From positions 1 through 39,978 of the forward strand of contig JAJRYY010000012.1 in assembly GCA_024275565.1 (NCBI GenBank): DNA of 39,978 nt. Reading direction: 5' to 3'. This DNA is from Planctomycetota bacterium. Its GTDB lineage: Bacteria > Planctomycetota > Phycisphaerae > UBA1845. Positions 1 through 8,213 of this stretch are shown here, piece by piece. Every line of letters begins with the position of its first letter. Within the stretch, counting starts at the first letter, position 1. The position numbers and the translations under genes were made by a program. The notes beneath the pieces are model-generated. The model made no database searches. It saw only the letters and a list, made by a program, of their open reading frames with translations, and had not been told where the DNA came from.

Positions 1-1230
1 CGTGAACTGATCGTTCAGATTCTTTCCCATATGGATAACCTCGTAGACATGTGGGCGCGTGTGCTTCGCCTCAAATGGTATCTGGGAAAAGGGGGCTGTG
101 GGGCGATGTTGGATAAGGATACTATAGCCTATCCGAACTACCACATCCTTGATTTGGATACGATAGAGGCTGAGATTGATCAAGCTGGCAGTACACTCGT
201 TATTGCGGCTCCGATGTGTTCATCCCTGCGAAATCTGGAATTGGAGGCGGAATGCATTAAACAACGATGTAATGTGGCGGTGACGTTTCTCTATGACATG
301 GAAACGGAAGATTCACTGCGTGATTATCTTCATGTTTTCTCACGCCACCAATTCGTCACTCGTATTCCCGTGTCGTGGGAATCACTCCCTGAGGACACTG
401 ATGATATACCGAGAACCTACTGCAACATCGACAAGACCAGTCAGCACTGGCTCGATGAGTATGCGAGCGAAGTCATAGGCGATGATGCCAGTGAGAGAAA
501 AGAACGTTTCGGAGAGAACTTCCCCGAATTGGGATCGATCACAAGTCTGGATGAATTGGCTGAACGCACTACGTTGCGTTACTTGCGTCGTGACGAATTC
601 CCTTCTGACACCGACTGGTATGCATTTATTGCGAATGAGGCCTTCGAACATGAATACGGACCGTATGTCTTGCGTAAGAAACTACGGTCTTTTGTGATGG
701 ATGCGCTTTGGCAGATTGGGGGAGATGAACGAACATCACTCCCATTCCCCGCACGAAAACTACCTCTTGCGGCGTGCTATTTGATGTTATGTGAAATAGA
801 ATTCATCCTTCGAGATGTCATCGTCGCAATGCTTAAACATAAATATGGCGAGGAGGAAGACGCTTGGTACTATGACGGTGTTTCGGAGAAGATTCGAAAT
901 AGCGTAGAGAGCAAGTGGGACAATGAACGCGGCGCGCTACAGAAGGAATGTTTTTTTGATCTTGTCCATTATCAGAAAATCATGAAAGAACAATGGGATA
1001 TCTTCATGCCGTTGTTTTCGACTGAAGACGCTCCAAAACCTGGCAAAGACAAATCAGTTGGTTGGATATCAAATTTGAACCACATTCGCCTGCCCCTCGC
1101 GCACGCAACTCGCCGCGATGAGAATTGGCATGAGACTGAAAAAGGTATGAAGGCAAAGACCGACCTTGAGGGCTGGTTGAAACGGTCAAGGTCGCTCAAA
1201 GCGAAGTGCGCCGAGTTAATTCGAGGTTGA
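1..1230 (+). CDS. Protein with C-terminal HEPN-like domain (5' end outside window)
   Basis: The frame is open from the first base, so the gene starts upstream; the first ATG in the window is at 31. About 409 residues are visible. The N-terminal two thirds are not recognised. The last ~150 residues resemble Swt1-type HEPN domains: an alpha-helical stretch (CEIEFILRD..., then HYQKIMKEQWDIF) followed by NHIRLPLAHA, in which R363 and H368 (numbered from the first visible codon) form the R-x4-H motif of HEPN ribonucleases. HEPN domains of this kind occur in toxin, defence and RNA-processing proteins. A nuclease function is an inference, because the motif alone does not prove activity. No signal peptide or membrane segment is seen. 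No partner gene lies downstream; about 800 bp of repeats follow. Confidence 0.6.
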   Translation, partial: RELIVQILSHMDNLVDMWARVLRLKWYLGKGGCGAMLDKDTIAYPNYHILDLDTIEAEIDQAGSTLVIAAPMCSSLRNLELEAECIKQRCNVAVTFLYDMETEDSLRDYLHVFSRHQFVTRIPVSWESLPEDTDDIPRTYCNIDKTSQHWLDEYASEVIGDDASERKERFGENFPELGSITSLDELAERTTLRYLRRDEFPSDTDWYAFIANEAFEHEYGPYVLRKKLRSFVMDALWQIGGDERTSLPFPARKLPLAACYLMLCEIEFILRDVIVAMLKHKYGEEEDAWYYDGVSEKIRNSVESKWDNERGALQKECFFDLVHYQKIMKEQWDIFMPLFSTEDAPKPGKDKSVGWISNLNHIRLPLAHATRRDENWHETEKGMKAKTDLEGWLKRSRSLKAKCAELIRG

Positions 1231-1285
1231 AACTGAAAATGTTCGTTCCAATCAACATGGCTGAGCGTCACCATTTCGGTATCGC

Positions 1286-1340
1286 GGGGGGTGGTCAGTC
1301 CCCCACCCTTCCGCTGCGCTCAAGGATGGGGCACCCGCAC
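1286..1340 (+). repeat. Dispersed ~55-bp repeat, copy 1
   Basis: The stretch beginning GGTGGTCAGTC and ending in CAAGGATGGGG plus a few bases recurs 290 bp downstream with about six differences. It carries a short inverted repeat (GGGGGTGG / CCCCCACC). Confidence 0.7.
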
Positions 1341-1575
1341 CCGGTGTTGCGGGGGGTCGATCGGTCTTCCGCTCGCGAAAAAAAGAAGGTGCGTCCGGGA
1401 CGCACCCTACGCTCCGCTCATGGATTGGGCACCCGGAGTTGGGACGTGGATATGGTTTGTGGGTGGGTATGTGGTAGCGCGGACGGAGATGGTTGAGGCA
1501 GGTCAACCTTTCGTCTTGAGACGAAAGAACGACCTGCCCTACATCTACATCGCTGATTGAAAAAGAGTGGTGGCG

Positions 1576-1630
1576 GAGGGTGGTCAGTCTCCCACGCTTC
1601 CGCTTCGCTCAAGGATGGGGTACCCGCGCC
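1576..1630 (+). repeat. Dispersed ~55-bp repeat, copy 2
   Basis: Second copy of the repeat at 1286-1340, in the same orientation. Both contain TTCCGCTNCGCTCAAGGATG. The substitutions suggest an old duplication or a genome-wide repeat family. Confidence 0.7.
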
Positions 1631-1921
1631 GATGGCTGAAAGATTGCGGCAGATGGATCGTCGGGCAGTGCCCGACCTACCTGGCTTCCCGAGACGCACG
1701 AGCCTTGGAAGACGCTGGTGACAGATTGCGAGACGCATGTCCACGGTTTTCTTGAGGGGCCTGGGTGTTCCGGTGTTCCGGCTGACCATCTCATTACGAT
1801 GACGAATATTCCTCACTATTTTGGGATACGACCTGTTCGTGTTACATTGGGGTGCGTGTAATGGCATGGTTCATGGGTGATTTGTGGTTGGAACTGGTGT
1901 TTATCGTCGGCTTCCCCACCT

Positions 1922-2021
1922 CTGAAGAGGTGGGGCACCCTGTTCGCTGAAGAGGTGGGGCACCCTGTTCGTAGGTGAGGTGGGGCATCCTTTTTGAGGA
2001 TGCGGTGGGGTACATTTCCTT
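1922..2021 (+). repeat. 25-bp tandem repeat, four units
   Basis: Units at 1922-1946 and 1947-1971 are identical (starting CTGAAGAGGTGGGGCACC). Those at 1972-1996 and 1997-2021 are progressively diverged but keep the GGTGGGG core in the same phase. There are no unique spacers, so this is not a CRISPR array. It ends just past the mocA stop codon. Confidence 0.8.
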
Positions 2022-2027
2022 GCCGGG

Positions 2028-2681
2028 TTATTGGTGATTTTTCTTCCATTTATTGAAATCGTCTGGTGTGTCGAGGTCGGACAGTATGTCCGGGTTTCCA
2101 ACTTCTACGGTCTTGAGAAGGTGTGGTAATTGCTTTGGTAGCTGATTGAGTCCGCCTTCGAGCTGGTCGATGACGGGGTGCATCGATAATGGGAAGAGGA
2201 TGGGGTGTCCTGGTTTTTCGTTGTGGGCTGCGATGATGATCCGGTCTGGCGTGGCGTTGAATGCTGTGATGCATCGATCGAGTGTTTGAAGTGTTACGCC
2301 GGGGATGTCCGCTGGTAATACGAGTACGCCGTCCGATTCTCGCATGTGCGGTTTGATCGCATTTTGGCGTTGCCGAATGTGGGACAGGCCTATTCGGATG
2401 GAGTCGATCATCTGGCTGCCTTCGATGTCGTTTGTTGCTATCTGCACGCGCGGGTCATTGGGCAGGTGTAGTGCTTTGATGAGCGGGGTACGGGTTACGA
2501 CGATGACGGTGGTGACGTTGGCTGACAGGAGGGTTGAGACTGCCTTTGCGGTGAGGGTTGTATCGCCGAGTGTGAATGTCTGCTTGGGTCCGCCTGCTCG
2601 ACGTCCGAATCCTGCGGCGGGGATGATTGCCCAGATTCGTGGTGATCTGGTGTTGCCAGGTGGTTGAGGGTTGGGCGTCAT
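2028..2681 (-). CDS. mocA: MocA-like molybdenum cofactor cytidylyltransferase
   Basis: A 217-residue MobA/MocA-family nucleotidyltransferase. It shows the N-terminal nucleotide-binding signature IPAAGFGRRAGGPKQ (~residues 20-34), a metal-binding LPADIPG near the middle, GHPILFP, and the late DLDTPDDF motif. MocA proteins transfer CMP from CTP to Mo-molybdopterin, making the dinucleotide cofactor of xanthine-oxidase-family enzymes. The start overlaps the end of xdhC by 4 bp (ATGA), implying translational coupling. With xdhC it most plausibly matures the molybdenum hydroxylase encoded at 21.6-25.4 kb, at the far side of the cluster. A MobA-type GTP-using role is less likely given the xdhC partner. 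Confidence 0.85.
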   Translation of the reverse strand: MTPNPQPPGNTRSPRIWAIIPAAGFGRRAGGPKQTFTLGDTTLTAKAVSTLLSANVTTVIVVTRTPLIKALHLPNDPRVQIATNDIEGSQMIDSIRIGLSHIRQRQNAIKPHMRESDGVLVLPADIPGVTLQTLDRCITAFNATPDRIIIAAHNEKPGHPILFPLSMHPVIDQLEGGLNQLPKQLPHLLKTVEVGNPDILSDLDTPDDFNKWKKNHQ

Positions 2682-3631
2682 ATGTTGAATGGTCCTTCCA
2701 CGCTTTGGGGGTGGTCCTTCCTTCGTATGGATACGAGCTGTGCTGCGATGCTTAATGCGATTTCGTTGGTTGTGACTGAGTTGATGTTTATTCCGATGGG
2801 TGCGTGTATGCGTTTTAGAGATTCGTCGGATATGCCGGCGTGTCGCAGGTCATCGTATATGACTTTGATTTTGCGTCGGCTTCCGATCATTCCGATGTAG
2901 TTGGCCGGTTTGTTTATGACTGCTGCGAGGGCTTCGAGATCGTGTCGGTGGCCTCGTGTGACAATGACGATGTATGTTGCGGAGTCGATGTGTTGACGCT
3001 GGAGCGTATTGGCGATGTTTCCGACGACTGGATTCATTGGTGATGGGAACCGGTCGGTGTTGGCGTATTCTGGGCGGTCGTCGATGACTGTGATGCGGAA
3101 TCCGAGTGGGTGGAGGAGTTTTGCGAGTATTCGGCTGATGTGTCCTCCGCCGGCGATGATGACGTGTGGTTGTGCGTCGAGGCGAATGTTATAGGCGACC
3201 CGATTGTTGCCGGTATCGACTTCGATGGTGAGTTTGCTGTCTTTGCCGGATGCTAATTCGTCGAGGATAGTGGTGATTGGGTTTGTGGTGGGTGATGTGG
3301 GTGATGTGGGTGCTGGGGTCATTACCATGATTGCGACATCGCACTGTCCGCCGCAAATCATTCCGTTCTGATCTCCGAAATCGTCGTCGAGTGTGAATGT
3401 GATTTGTTGACTCTTGCCTGATGCGATCAACTGGTGGGCCTGGCGTCGGACGTCTGCCTCCATGCATCCTCCTCCGAGTGATCCGTGCATGGTTGCGGAT
3501 TCGTCGACGCAGACGATTGTTCCGGCGGGCTGGGGTGTTGAGCCGCGTACAGCCACTATGGCGCATAGTGCGACGTGGCGACCTGCCTTGATTTCGCGGT
3601 CGATGTTTTTGAGGAGATCAGTCAGCAGCAT
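2678..3631 (-). CDS. xdhC: XdhC/CoxI-family molybdoenzyme maturation factor
   Basis: A 317-residue two-domain protein. The N-terminal XdhC/CoxI domain has GSTPQPAGT (~30-38) and LGGGCMEADV (~53-62). The C-terminal Rossmann domain has HVIIAGGGHISR (~154-165) and ends in a conserved GMIGSRRK stretch. XdhC proteins bind the Mo cofactor, support its sulfuration and insert it into xanthine-oxidase-type enzymes. A low-complexity linker rich in T, S and P (~108-120) separates the domains and is encoded by a short tandem repeat (GGTGATGTG-like units near 3290-3310). The gene lies 27 bp after the 104-residue gene and overlaps mocA by 4 bp. It is probably the maturation partner of the divergent molybdenum hydroxylase. 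Confidence 0.9.
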   Translation of the reverse strand: MLLTDLLKNIDREIKAGRHVALCAIVAVRGSTPQPAGTIVCVDESATMHGSLGGGCMEADVRRQAHQLIASGKSQQITFTLDDDFGDQNGMICGGQCDVAIMVMTPAPTSPTSPTTNPITTILDELASGKDSKLTIEVDTGNNRVAYNIRLDAQPHVIIAGGGHISRILAKLLHPLGFRITVIDDRPEYANTDRFPSPMNPVVGNIANTLQRQHIDSATYIVIVTRGHRHDLEALAAVINKPANYIGMIGSRRKIKVIYDDLRHAGISDESLKRIHAPIGININSVTTNEIALSIAAQLVSIRRKDHPQSVEGPFNI

Positions 3632-3658
3632 GGATTTAGTGTATCGTAAACCCTGTGG

Positions 3659-3973
3659 TCATTCCATTGGTGCGGCTGGTGGGGTCTTTGTGTGATTTGT
3701 GGTGGGTTTTCGTGTGTAAATCATGACGAAGGTATTGCATGCGGATATTGCGCATGCCTGACAGGCTGATGAGAAATCGCCCATTTTCAGTTTTTGCGTC
3801 ATGACCTCGAAACCCATGGAAGTGTAGAGTGTGATGGATTCTTCGGCGCGACTGGGTTCTATGAAGTGTCGCGGTTCCCAGCCTTGTGCGATGAGGTCTG
3901 GGTCTGCCTGGACGGGGCATGCGACTGGTGGGAGGTTTCTGGCTGAGGGGTTGGGTTCATTTTCACGGTCCAT
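3659..3973 (-). CDS. Small Cys-containing protein in the bzd operon (unknown function)
   Basis: A 104-residue protein that I do not recognise. The ATG at 3973 is chosen because AGGAAAG lies 6-7 bases upstream; the frame stays open further upstream only as the shadow of bzdQ. It has a proline-rich start with a Cys (PPVACP), a central GWEPRHFIEP...RAEESITLYTSMGFEV segment that looks like a folded alpha/beta unit, and a C-x2-C-x4-C cluster (CQACAISAC, ~residues 73-81). The protein is soluble by appearance. It sits 32 bp after bzdQ and 27 bp before xdhC, where Azoarcus carries the ferredoxin gene bzdM, but three Cys in this spacing are not a ferredoxin motif. A metal-binding or accessory role is only a guess. 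Confidence 0.65.
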   Translation of the reverse strand: MDRENEPNPSARNLPPVACPVQADPDLIAQGWEPRHFIEPSRAEESITLYTSMGFEVMTQKLKMGDFSSACQACAISACNTFVMIYTRKPTTNHTKTPPAAPME

Positions 3974-4005
3974 GCTGTCTTTCCTGCTGGGAATTAGTCC
4001 CAGGG

Positions 4006-4833
4006 TCAGGCTACGTTGGAGGTTTTGCGTTTCTTTTCTTCGCTCAGTTTCTCCAGTCTTCTCAGTCCGAGGATGGCTGCGCCTTGTGCTGCGACGAATT
4101 GTACGACCTCCGGAGGTGGGACATTGACGTCTGCATTGAGTAGTTTTCTCACGGAAGAGGCCATGGTCTGGAATCTCAGGATTCCGCCGATGAGTGTGTA
4201 TTCCTCTTCGCCCTTGACGCGTTTCATGAGTTGTACGGATCGATCGACGAGTGATTCGATCGCGCCCTGCATGATGTCTGAAGGGGCGGTTCCGAGCGAG
4301 AGGTGGTTGATGACTTCGGACTCTGCAAATACTGCGCACACGCCTGAGATGGGGACTGGTTCTCTGGCGGTTGCCATGAGCGGTCCGATTTCCTTTGTCG
4401 AGAATCCCATGTAGCGAGCGGTTTTTTCGAGGAATGCCCCGGTTCCGGCTGCACATTTGTCGTTCAGCCTGAAAGATTTGACCATTGCGCGTTCGTCGAG
4501 CCTGCTTGCTTTCATGGTTTGCCCGCCGACGTCGAGGATGGTGCGTGTGTTTGGGAATAAGAAGGCTGCTCCGCGTGCGCTGGCGGTGAGGTCTGTGACG
4601 TGAAGATCCTTGAATTCGACCTGATGGCGTCCGATGCCTGTTGCGATGACATAGTCGACATCGTCGGACGAGAGGCCTGCCTCCTGCATGCATTCTTCGT
4701 ATACCGCTTTTGACACTTCTGTGAGCTTAAAGCCTGTTGGCTTGATGATTCGCCCCAGCACCTTTTTTGTGTCGTCAATGATGACAGCTTTTGTGTATGT
4801 AGACCCTACATCGATACCAGCAGTTATCTTCAT
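4006..4833 (-). CDS. bzdQ: Benzoyl-CoA reductase ATPase subunit, BcrD/BzdQ type
   Basis: A 275-residue ASKHA-fold ATPase of the BadF/BadG/BcrA/BcrD family. It has the phosphate-1 motif IDVGSTYTK (~7-15) and a modified phosphate-2 motif DVGGQTMK (101-108), where bzdP next door has DMGGQDTK. C127 (NDKCAAGTG) and C166 ([11 protein letters not shown]) are placed to share the dimer-bridging [4Fe-4S] cluster. With BzdP it would hydrolyse ATP to push low-potential electrons into the BzdN/BzdO catalytic half, reducing benzoyl-CoA to the 1,5-dienoyl-CoA. The gene overlaps bzdP by 4 bp. The Thr in place of the second Asp favours the D/Q over the A/P assignment, supported by the gene order N-O-P-Q. Confidence 0.88.
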   Translation of the reverse strand: MKITAGIDVGSTYTKAVIIDDTKKVLGRIIKPTGFKLTEVSKAVYEECMQEAGLSSDDVDYVIATGIGRHQVEFKDLHVTDLTASARGAAFLFPNTRTILDVGGQTMKASRLDERAMVKSFRLNDKCAAGTGAFLEKTARYMGFSTKEIGPLMATAREPVPISGVCAVFAESEVINHLSLGTAPSDIMQGAIESLVDRSVQLMKRVKGEEEYTLIGGILRFQTMASSVRKLLNADVNVPPPEVVQFVAAQGAAILGLRRLEKLSEEKKRKTSNVA

Positions 4834-5648
4834 GACGTTGCCTCCACGGATTTGCGCGGATTTCTACTTTCCAGGATGTGGTCCAGGGCGAAGAGTGCTG
4901 CGCCGAGCGCTCCCATGTAGTGTGATTCTTCACTGACGTTGAGTTTTGTTTCGAGTCGGTCTTCGATGGCTTTGACCATGGCGACGTTTCTGGTGACGCC
5001 GCCTGTGAAGGTGACCTCGTCTTCGACACCGACGCGTCGTAGGAGTCCTGCGGAGCGTGACGCGATGGACTGGTGAACGCCCCAGAGTATGTCTTCGATT
5101 TTCTTGCCCTTTCCAAGCCACGATAGCACTTCGGATTCTGCGAACACAGTACAGGTCGTGCTGATACGAACAGGTTTGTTGAATTTCAAGGCTGTCGTGC
5201 CGAGATCATTCAATGGGATGTCGAGTGCGGTGGCGGCTGCGCCCAGGAATCGTCCGGTTCCGGCGGCGCACTTGTCGTTCATACAGAAATCGACGATTTC
5301 TCCCAGATCGTTGACACGGATGGCCTTGGTATCCTGTCCGCCCATATCGACCACTGTTCTGGTTTTGGGGAACATGTGGACCGCACCGCGACCATGGCAA
5401 CTGATTTCCGTCACCTGTGCGTTTCCGAATGTTACTCGATAGCGTCCATAGCCCGTGCCGATGATATATTCGACTTCCACTTCTCGGATTTTCGACGATT
5501 TCAGTGCGCTGTCGTAGGCGTGTTGTGCTGCCTGGATGACGTTGGCACCGGTATCGATCAGGGCTGTGCTGACGATTTTTCGTTCTTCGTCGATGATCAC
5601 CGCTTTGGTTTGCGTCGAACCGACATCTACACCTGCTGCATATGCCAT
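4830..5648 (-). CDS. bzdP: Benzoyl-CoA reductase ATPase subunit, BcrA/BzdP type
   Basis: A 272-residue BadF/BcrA-family ATPase. Motifs are VDVGSTQTK (7-15), DMGGQDTK (101-108), C127 in [10 protein letters not shown]166 in [11 protein letters not shown], and a late TGGVTRN. The two Cys match the positions of the [4Fe-4S] ligands in activators of 2-hydroxyacyl-CoA dehydratases. It forms the ATP-driven electron-activating half of class I benzoyl-CoA reductase together with bzdQ. From memory of the family, the Thauera-type BcrA is much longer (over 400 residues), so this short form fits the Azoarcus (Bzd) subtype. It follows bzdO by 19 bp and overlaps bzdQ by 4 bp. Confidence 0.88.
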   Translation of the reverse strand: MAYAAGVDVGSTQTKAVIIDEERKIVSTALIDTGANVIQAAQHAYDSALKSSKIREVEVEYIIGTGYGRYRVTFGNAQVTEISCHGRGAVHMFPKTRTVVDMGGQDTKAIRVNDLGEIVDFCMNDKCAAGTGRFLGAAATALDIPLNDLGTTALKFNKPVRISTTCTVFAESEVLSWLGKGKKIEDILWGVHQSIASRSAGLLRRVGVEDEVTFTGGVTRNVAMVKAIEDRLETKLNVSEESHYMGALGAALFALDHILESRNPRKSVEATS

Positions 5649-5667
5649 AATTTGTTTCCCTTTATTC

Positions 5668-6966
5668 CTACTGGATGACTGCCTGACGACGTCGGGATGC
5701 CAATCCCTCGAAGAAAGCGTCGATCCTGTTTTTCATCTGTGCTTCACTGACCACGCGTCTGTCCATCATGTCTGATTCGATGAACAGGCTTGGGACATCG
5801 CGCTGCTTGGCGACATATCGCCGCGCGTCGGCCAGTCCGGTGGATACGGTTCGGCAGCTTTTGATGGGATGGTAGATGATGCCGTCCACATGGTACTCGT
5901 CGATCATGTCCACGAGTACGCGATCCTGATGGAACATGCTGTCCATCGCATCGCGGACGCTGATGAGCAGGCCTTCTGCCAGGCTTTCCATGGGGCGGTC
6001 GAGGTCGTACTCGAAGCCTTTGTTTGCCCCGCCGGAAGCGAACCAGAGGTATGTGGAGTTGATAAAGGTGCCACCCCACTCGCTGAATAGTTCGTTAAAT
6101 CTTCTGAAAATCGGATAGCAGGGAACGCCCACGAAGAGGAGGCGGTACAGCTCTTCGGTCATCGTGCCGATTTTGTGTTCTGCCTTGTACTCCATCTCCT
6201 CTACAAGTTCCCTGAAGTATCGAGATCCCGTTTCCGTGCCGCGAAAACCGTTGGCGACGCCCAGGTAAATCGTGCCATCGGTCAGCGCGTTGAATAGTGA
6301 AGGTCTGCTCCTGTTGAGATCCAATACCTTCTTCCAGCCGACACTGATATCGTTGGCGTAGCGTAAGATTTCACGCAGTTTGTCGATATCGAACTTTTTA
6401 CCGGTCACCTGCTCGCACACCGTAATCAGCTCTTCAAGTTGTGCTTGCACATAGCGTCGATCGTTTTCGAAATCACCGTCGCCTCGCCAGGTTTGTCCGT
6501 CGGCTTCGCGCGAACCGGGTACGTCGATGGTTACCATGGGAATGTCGTACATCCGCTGCCATATTTCAGCCCATTTGATGTATGTATTGCAGGCATTGGT
6601 GAGGACGGCGATGCTTGGTTTTGGGATGTCGCCCATCGGATGGTCGCCATGGCGCAGCTGCACAGCCACATCTGCTTTGACGTAGCCGCAGATGTCTGGT
6701 GAATAGCCGTAGTCCTCCGCCTCTGAGAGGTATTCGTGTGCGACGCGGCGTACTGCGGTCTGGAGGGAGTTGATTTCCGGGAATACGACCGGGAGATCGA
6801 ACACTTTGAGGATTTCGTTCAGGCTGCCCATGACGAACACGTAGGCAGACTGTCCTCCTGATTTTGCTGTGTCCGAGAGTTCGGTAAACCAGTCCCGAAA
6901 GAGCTGAGCGCCGTCTCGGTTTCCTCTGCCGACAATGTCGTGATGCTCTGTTTGTGTTGTGGTCAT
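5668..6966 (-). CDS. bzdO: Benzoyl-CoA reductase catalytic subunit, BcrB/BzdO type
   Basis: A 432-residue member of the 2-hydroxyglutaryl-CoA dehydratase D-component/BcrB-BcrC family. Landmarks are [16 protein letters not shown] (~110-125), [18 protein letters not shown] (~145-162), and the C-terminal [15 protein letters not shown] followed by [10 protein letters not shown] and [12 protein letters not shown]. The three Cys segments match the positions of cluster ligands in this family. With BzdN it binds benzoyl-CoA and carries out the two-electron ring reduction using electrons from the BzdPQ ATPase; the enzyme is cytoplasmic and oxygen-sensitive. It lies 17 bp after bzdN. The C-terminus aligns well with the second BcrB-like protein at 14990-16231, so the two are paralogues. 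Confidence 0.9.
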   Translation of the reverse strand: MTTTQTEHHDIVGRGNRDGAQLFRDWFTELSDTAKSGGQSAYVFVMGSLNEILKVFDLPVVFPEINSLQTAVRRVAHEYLSEAEDYGYSPDICGYVKADVAVQLRHGDHPMGDIPKPSIAVLTNACNTYIKWAEIWQRMYDIPMVTIDVPGSREADGQTWRGDGDFENDRRYVQAQLEELITVCEQVTGKKFDIDKLREILRYANDISVGWKKVLDLNRSRPSLFNALTDGTIYLGVANGFRGTETGSRYFRELVEEMEYKAEHKIGTMTEELYRLLFVGVPCYPIFRRFNELFSEWGGTFINSTYLWFASGGANKGFEYDLDRPMESLAEGLLISVRDAMDSMFHQDRVLVDMIDEYHVDGIIYHPIKSCRTVSTGLADARRYVAKQRDVPSLFIESDMMDRRVVSEAQMKNRIDAFFEGLASRRRQAVIQ

Positions 6967-6983
6967 TGGATCTTCTTTCGTGT

Positions 6984-8150
6984 CTATGCGAACAGCAGGT
7001 TTTCCATGAAGGTTTCGACCTGCAACTCAAGGTGTTCAAATGACGTCATGTTTTCCTCAAACTCACTCACGAAGTAGGGGATCCCTTTTTCGTCCAGTGT
7101 GTGGGTGTAGGCGACCTGCTCCTCGAGGCCTGGTTCGCACATTTTGGCGGCTGCGATGATGACGGCGTCTGCCTTCGCCTCTTTGACGCGCTGGAGCAGC
7201 ATTTCTTCCTTCAGCTTGCGATTGTCATGCTGGACGGGGCTGTAGGAGGACCGTTCCAGATATGACTCCGCCAGGTCGAAGAGTGGATCGCCGTTTGAAG
7301 GTACGTCTTCGAGAATCCACCGCATTCCGATGAGCAGGTCGTCATCGACGAGGTAGCAGCTGCGGCCGAGCATTCGAATGAGATCGAGCGGTGGTTGTTC
7401 GCAGAAACCACCTTCGAACACGATGCGGGTGCGATCTTGTTTTTTGGTTTTGCGTGCTTTGATCTTGGGAATAACGGTCTGGAGCAGCTCGTTGTGCTCC
7501 TCGCGCGGGATCATACCTCCGACGGATACAAGGCAGTAGGCATCCTCGGCAGACACAAGCCAGGGCGTTTCGCATTTGATTGTATAGAGTTCCCGCATCA
7601 GGCGTCGGTTTTCGTTGAAGAGTGTGATCGACGCCTGTAAGTCTGCCTGGCTGACGTTAGTTCCTGCGACCTTTTCGATGACGCCCTGGATTCGATTGTA
7701 TTCATCACGAAGATAGGTTGCGCTGTGCGATGAGTTTGGGTTTTGAGGGAGGTATAGAATTTGACAGGGATAGTCGAAGTTTCGTCCCCAGATGGCGGCG
7801 AGGTTGCGTGCTGCGTCGCAGATCGGGTGCGATACGAAGAGGTCCAGCTCAAGTTCGCCGGTTGATACGATCTCTAGCGATGTTTTGAGAATGGAGCAAA
7901 GATACGATCCAAAATGAGAATCCGCATGCGTTGGTTCGACCGGAGCACCGCGCAGCTTGACGGGCAACATGCCCGCCGCGTGGGCAATTTCTTCCGGGAA
8001 ATAGACCTGGAAATGCCCCGCCACCTTTCCACCGTTCGCACGCCATCGCTTGACCGTGGGGTATGTCGGATCCTCTACAAGCTCTCGACAGTCATACAAA
8101 ATCTCGTCGAGAGGCTTGTCGTGCCATTCGCTGAAGATTGTTTCTTTCAT
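6984..8150 (-). CDS. bzdN: Benzoyl-CoA reductase catalytic subunit, BcrC/BzdN type
   Basis: A 388-residue protein of the BcrC/HgdB family, close to the usual length for this subunit. It begins with a helical stretch ([11 protein letters not shown]), then [20 protein letters not shown], a Cys segment [27 protein letters not shown], and near the C-terminus [15 protein letters not shown]. These give the Cys set expected for a [4Fe-4S]-binding substrate subunit. It is the first of the four reductase genes in the N-O-P-Q order. The ATG at 8150 has only a weak purine-rich upstream signal (GAAAGA). It starts 63 bp after the end of the frameshifted dehydrogenase/hydratase gene, so it is probably in the same transcript. 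Confidence 0.9.
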   Translation of the reverse strand: MKETIFSEWHDKPLDEILYDCRELVEDPTYPTVKRWRANGGKVAGHFQVYFPEEIAHAAGMLPVKLRGAPVEPTHADSHFGSYLCSILKTSLEIVSTGELELDLFVSHPICDAARNLAAIWGRNFDYPCQILYLPQNPNSSHSATYLRDEYNRIQGVIEKVAGTNVSQADLQASITLFNENRRLMRELYTIKCETPWLVSAEDAYCLVSVGGMIPREEHNELLQTVIPKIKARKTKKQDRTRIVFEGGFCEQPPLDLIRMLGRSCYLVDDDLLIGMRWILEDVPSNGDPLFDLAESYLERSSYSPVQHDNRKLKEEMLLQRVKEAKADAVIIAAAKMCEPGLEEQVAYTHTLDEKGIPYFVSEFEENMTSFEHLELQVETFMENLLFA

Positions 8151-8213
8151 TGATCTTTCATCTCATGGTGTTTCCGGTTTATCTGACGTCACCATTTCCG
8201 CTGGATACATTTT

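Larger units (their letters stand above)
1231..2027. other. Gene-free stretch with repeats and hairpins
   Basis: No credible gene lies between the HEPN-like gene and mocA; the short ORFs here are in repeat sequence. The stretch holds two copies of a ~55-bp dispersed repeat, a 25-bp tandem array, and several perfect or near-perfect inverted repeats: 1388-1406 (9-bp arms, 1-nt loop), 1508-1527 (CTTTCGTCT/AGACGAAAG), 1660-1676 (GTCGGGCA/TGCCCGAC), 1914-1935 (CCCCACCTC/GAGGTGGGG) and 1985-2003 (GCATCCT/AGGATGC). The last two may also act as terminators for the convergent genes, but no U-run follows them. Confidence 0.6.

Noticed and set aside
1922..2021. Possible CRISPR array
   Set aside because: Units abut each other with no unique spacers and no cas genes are present; it is a simple tandem repeat.
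3974..4693. Long minus-strand frame upstream of the 104-residue gene
   Set aside because: It is the shadow of bzdQ: Arg/His-rich with no motif. Only the part after the 3973 ATG is protein-like.
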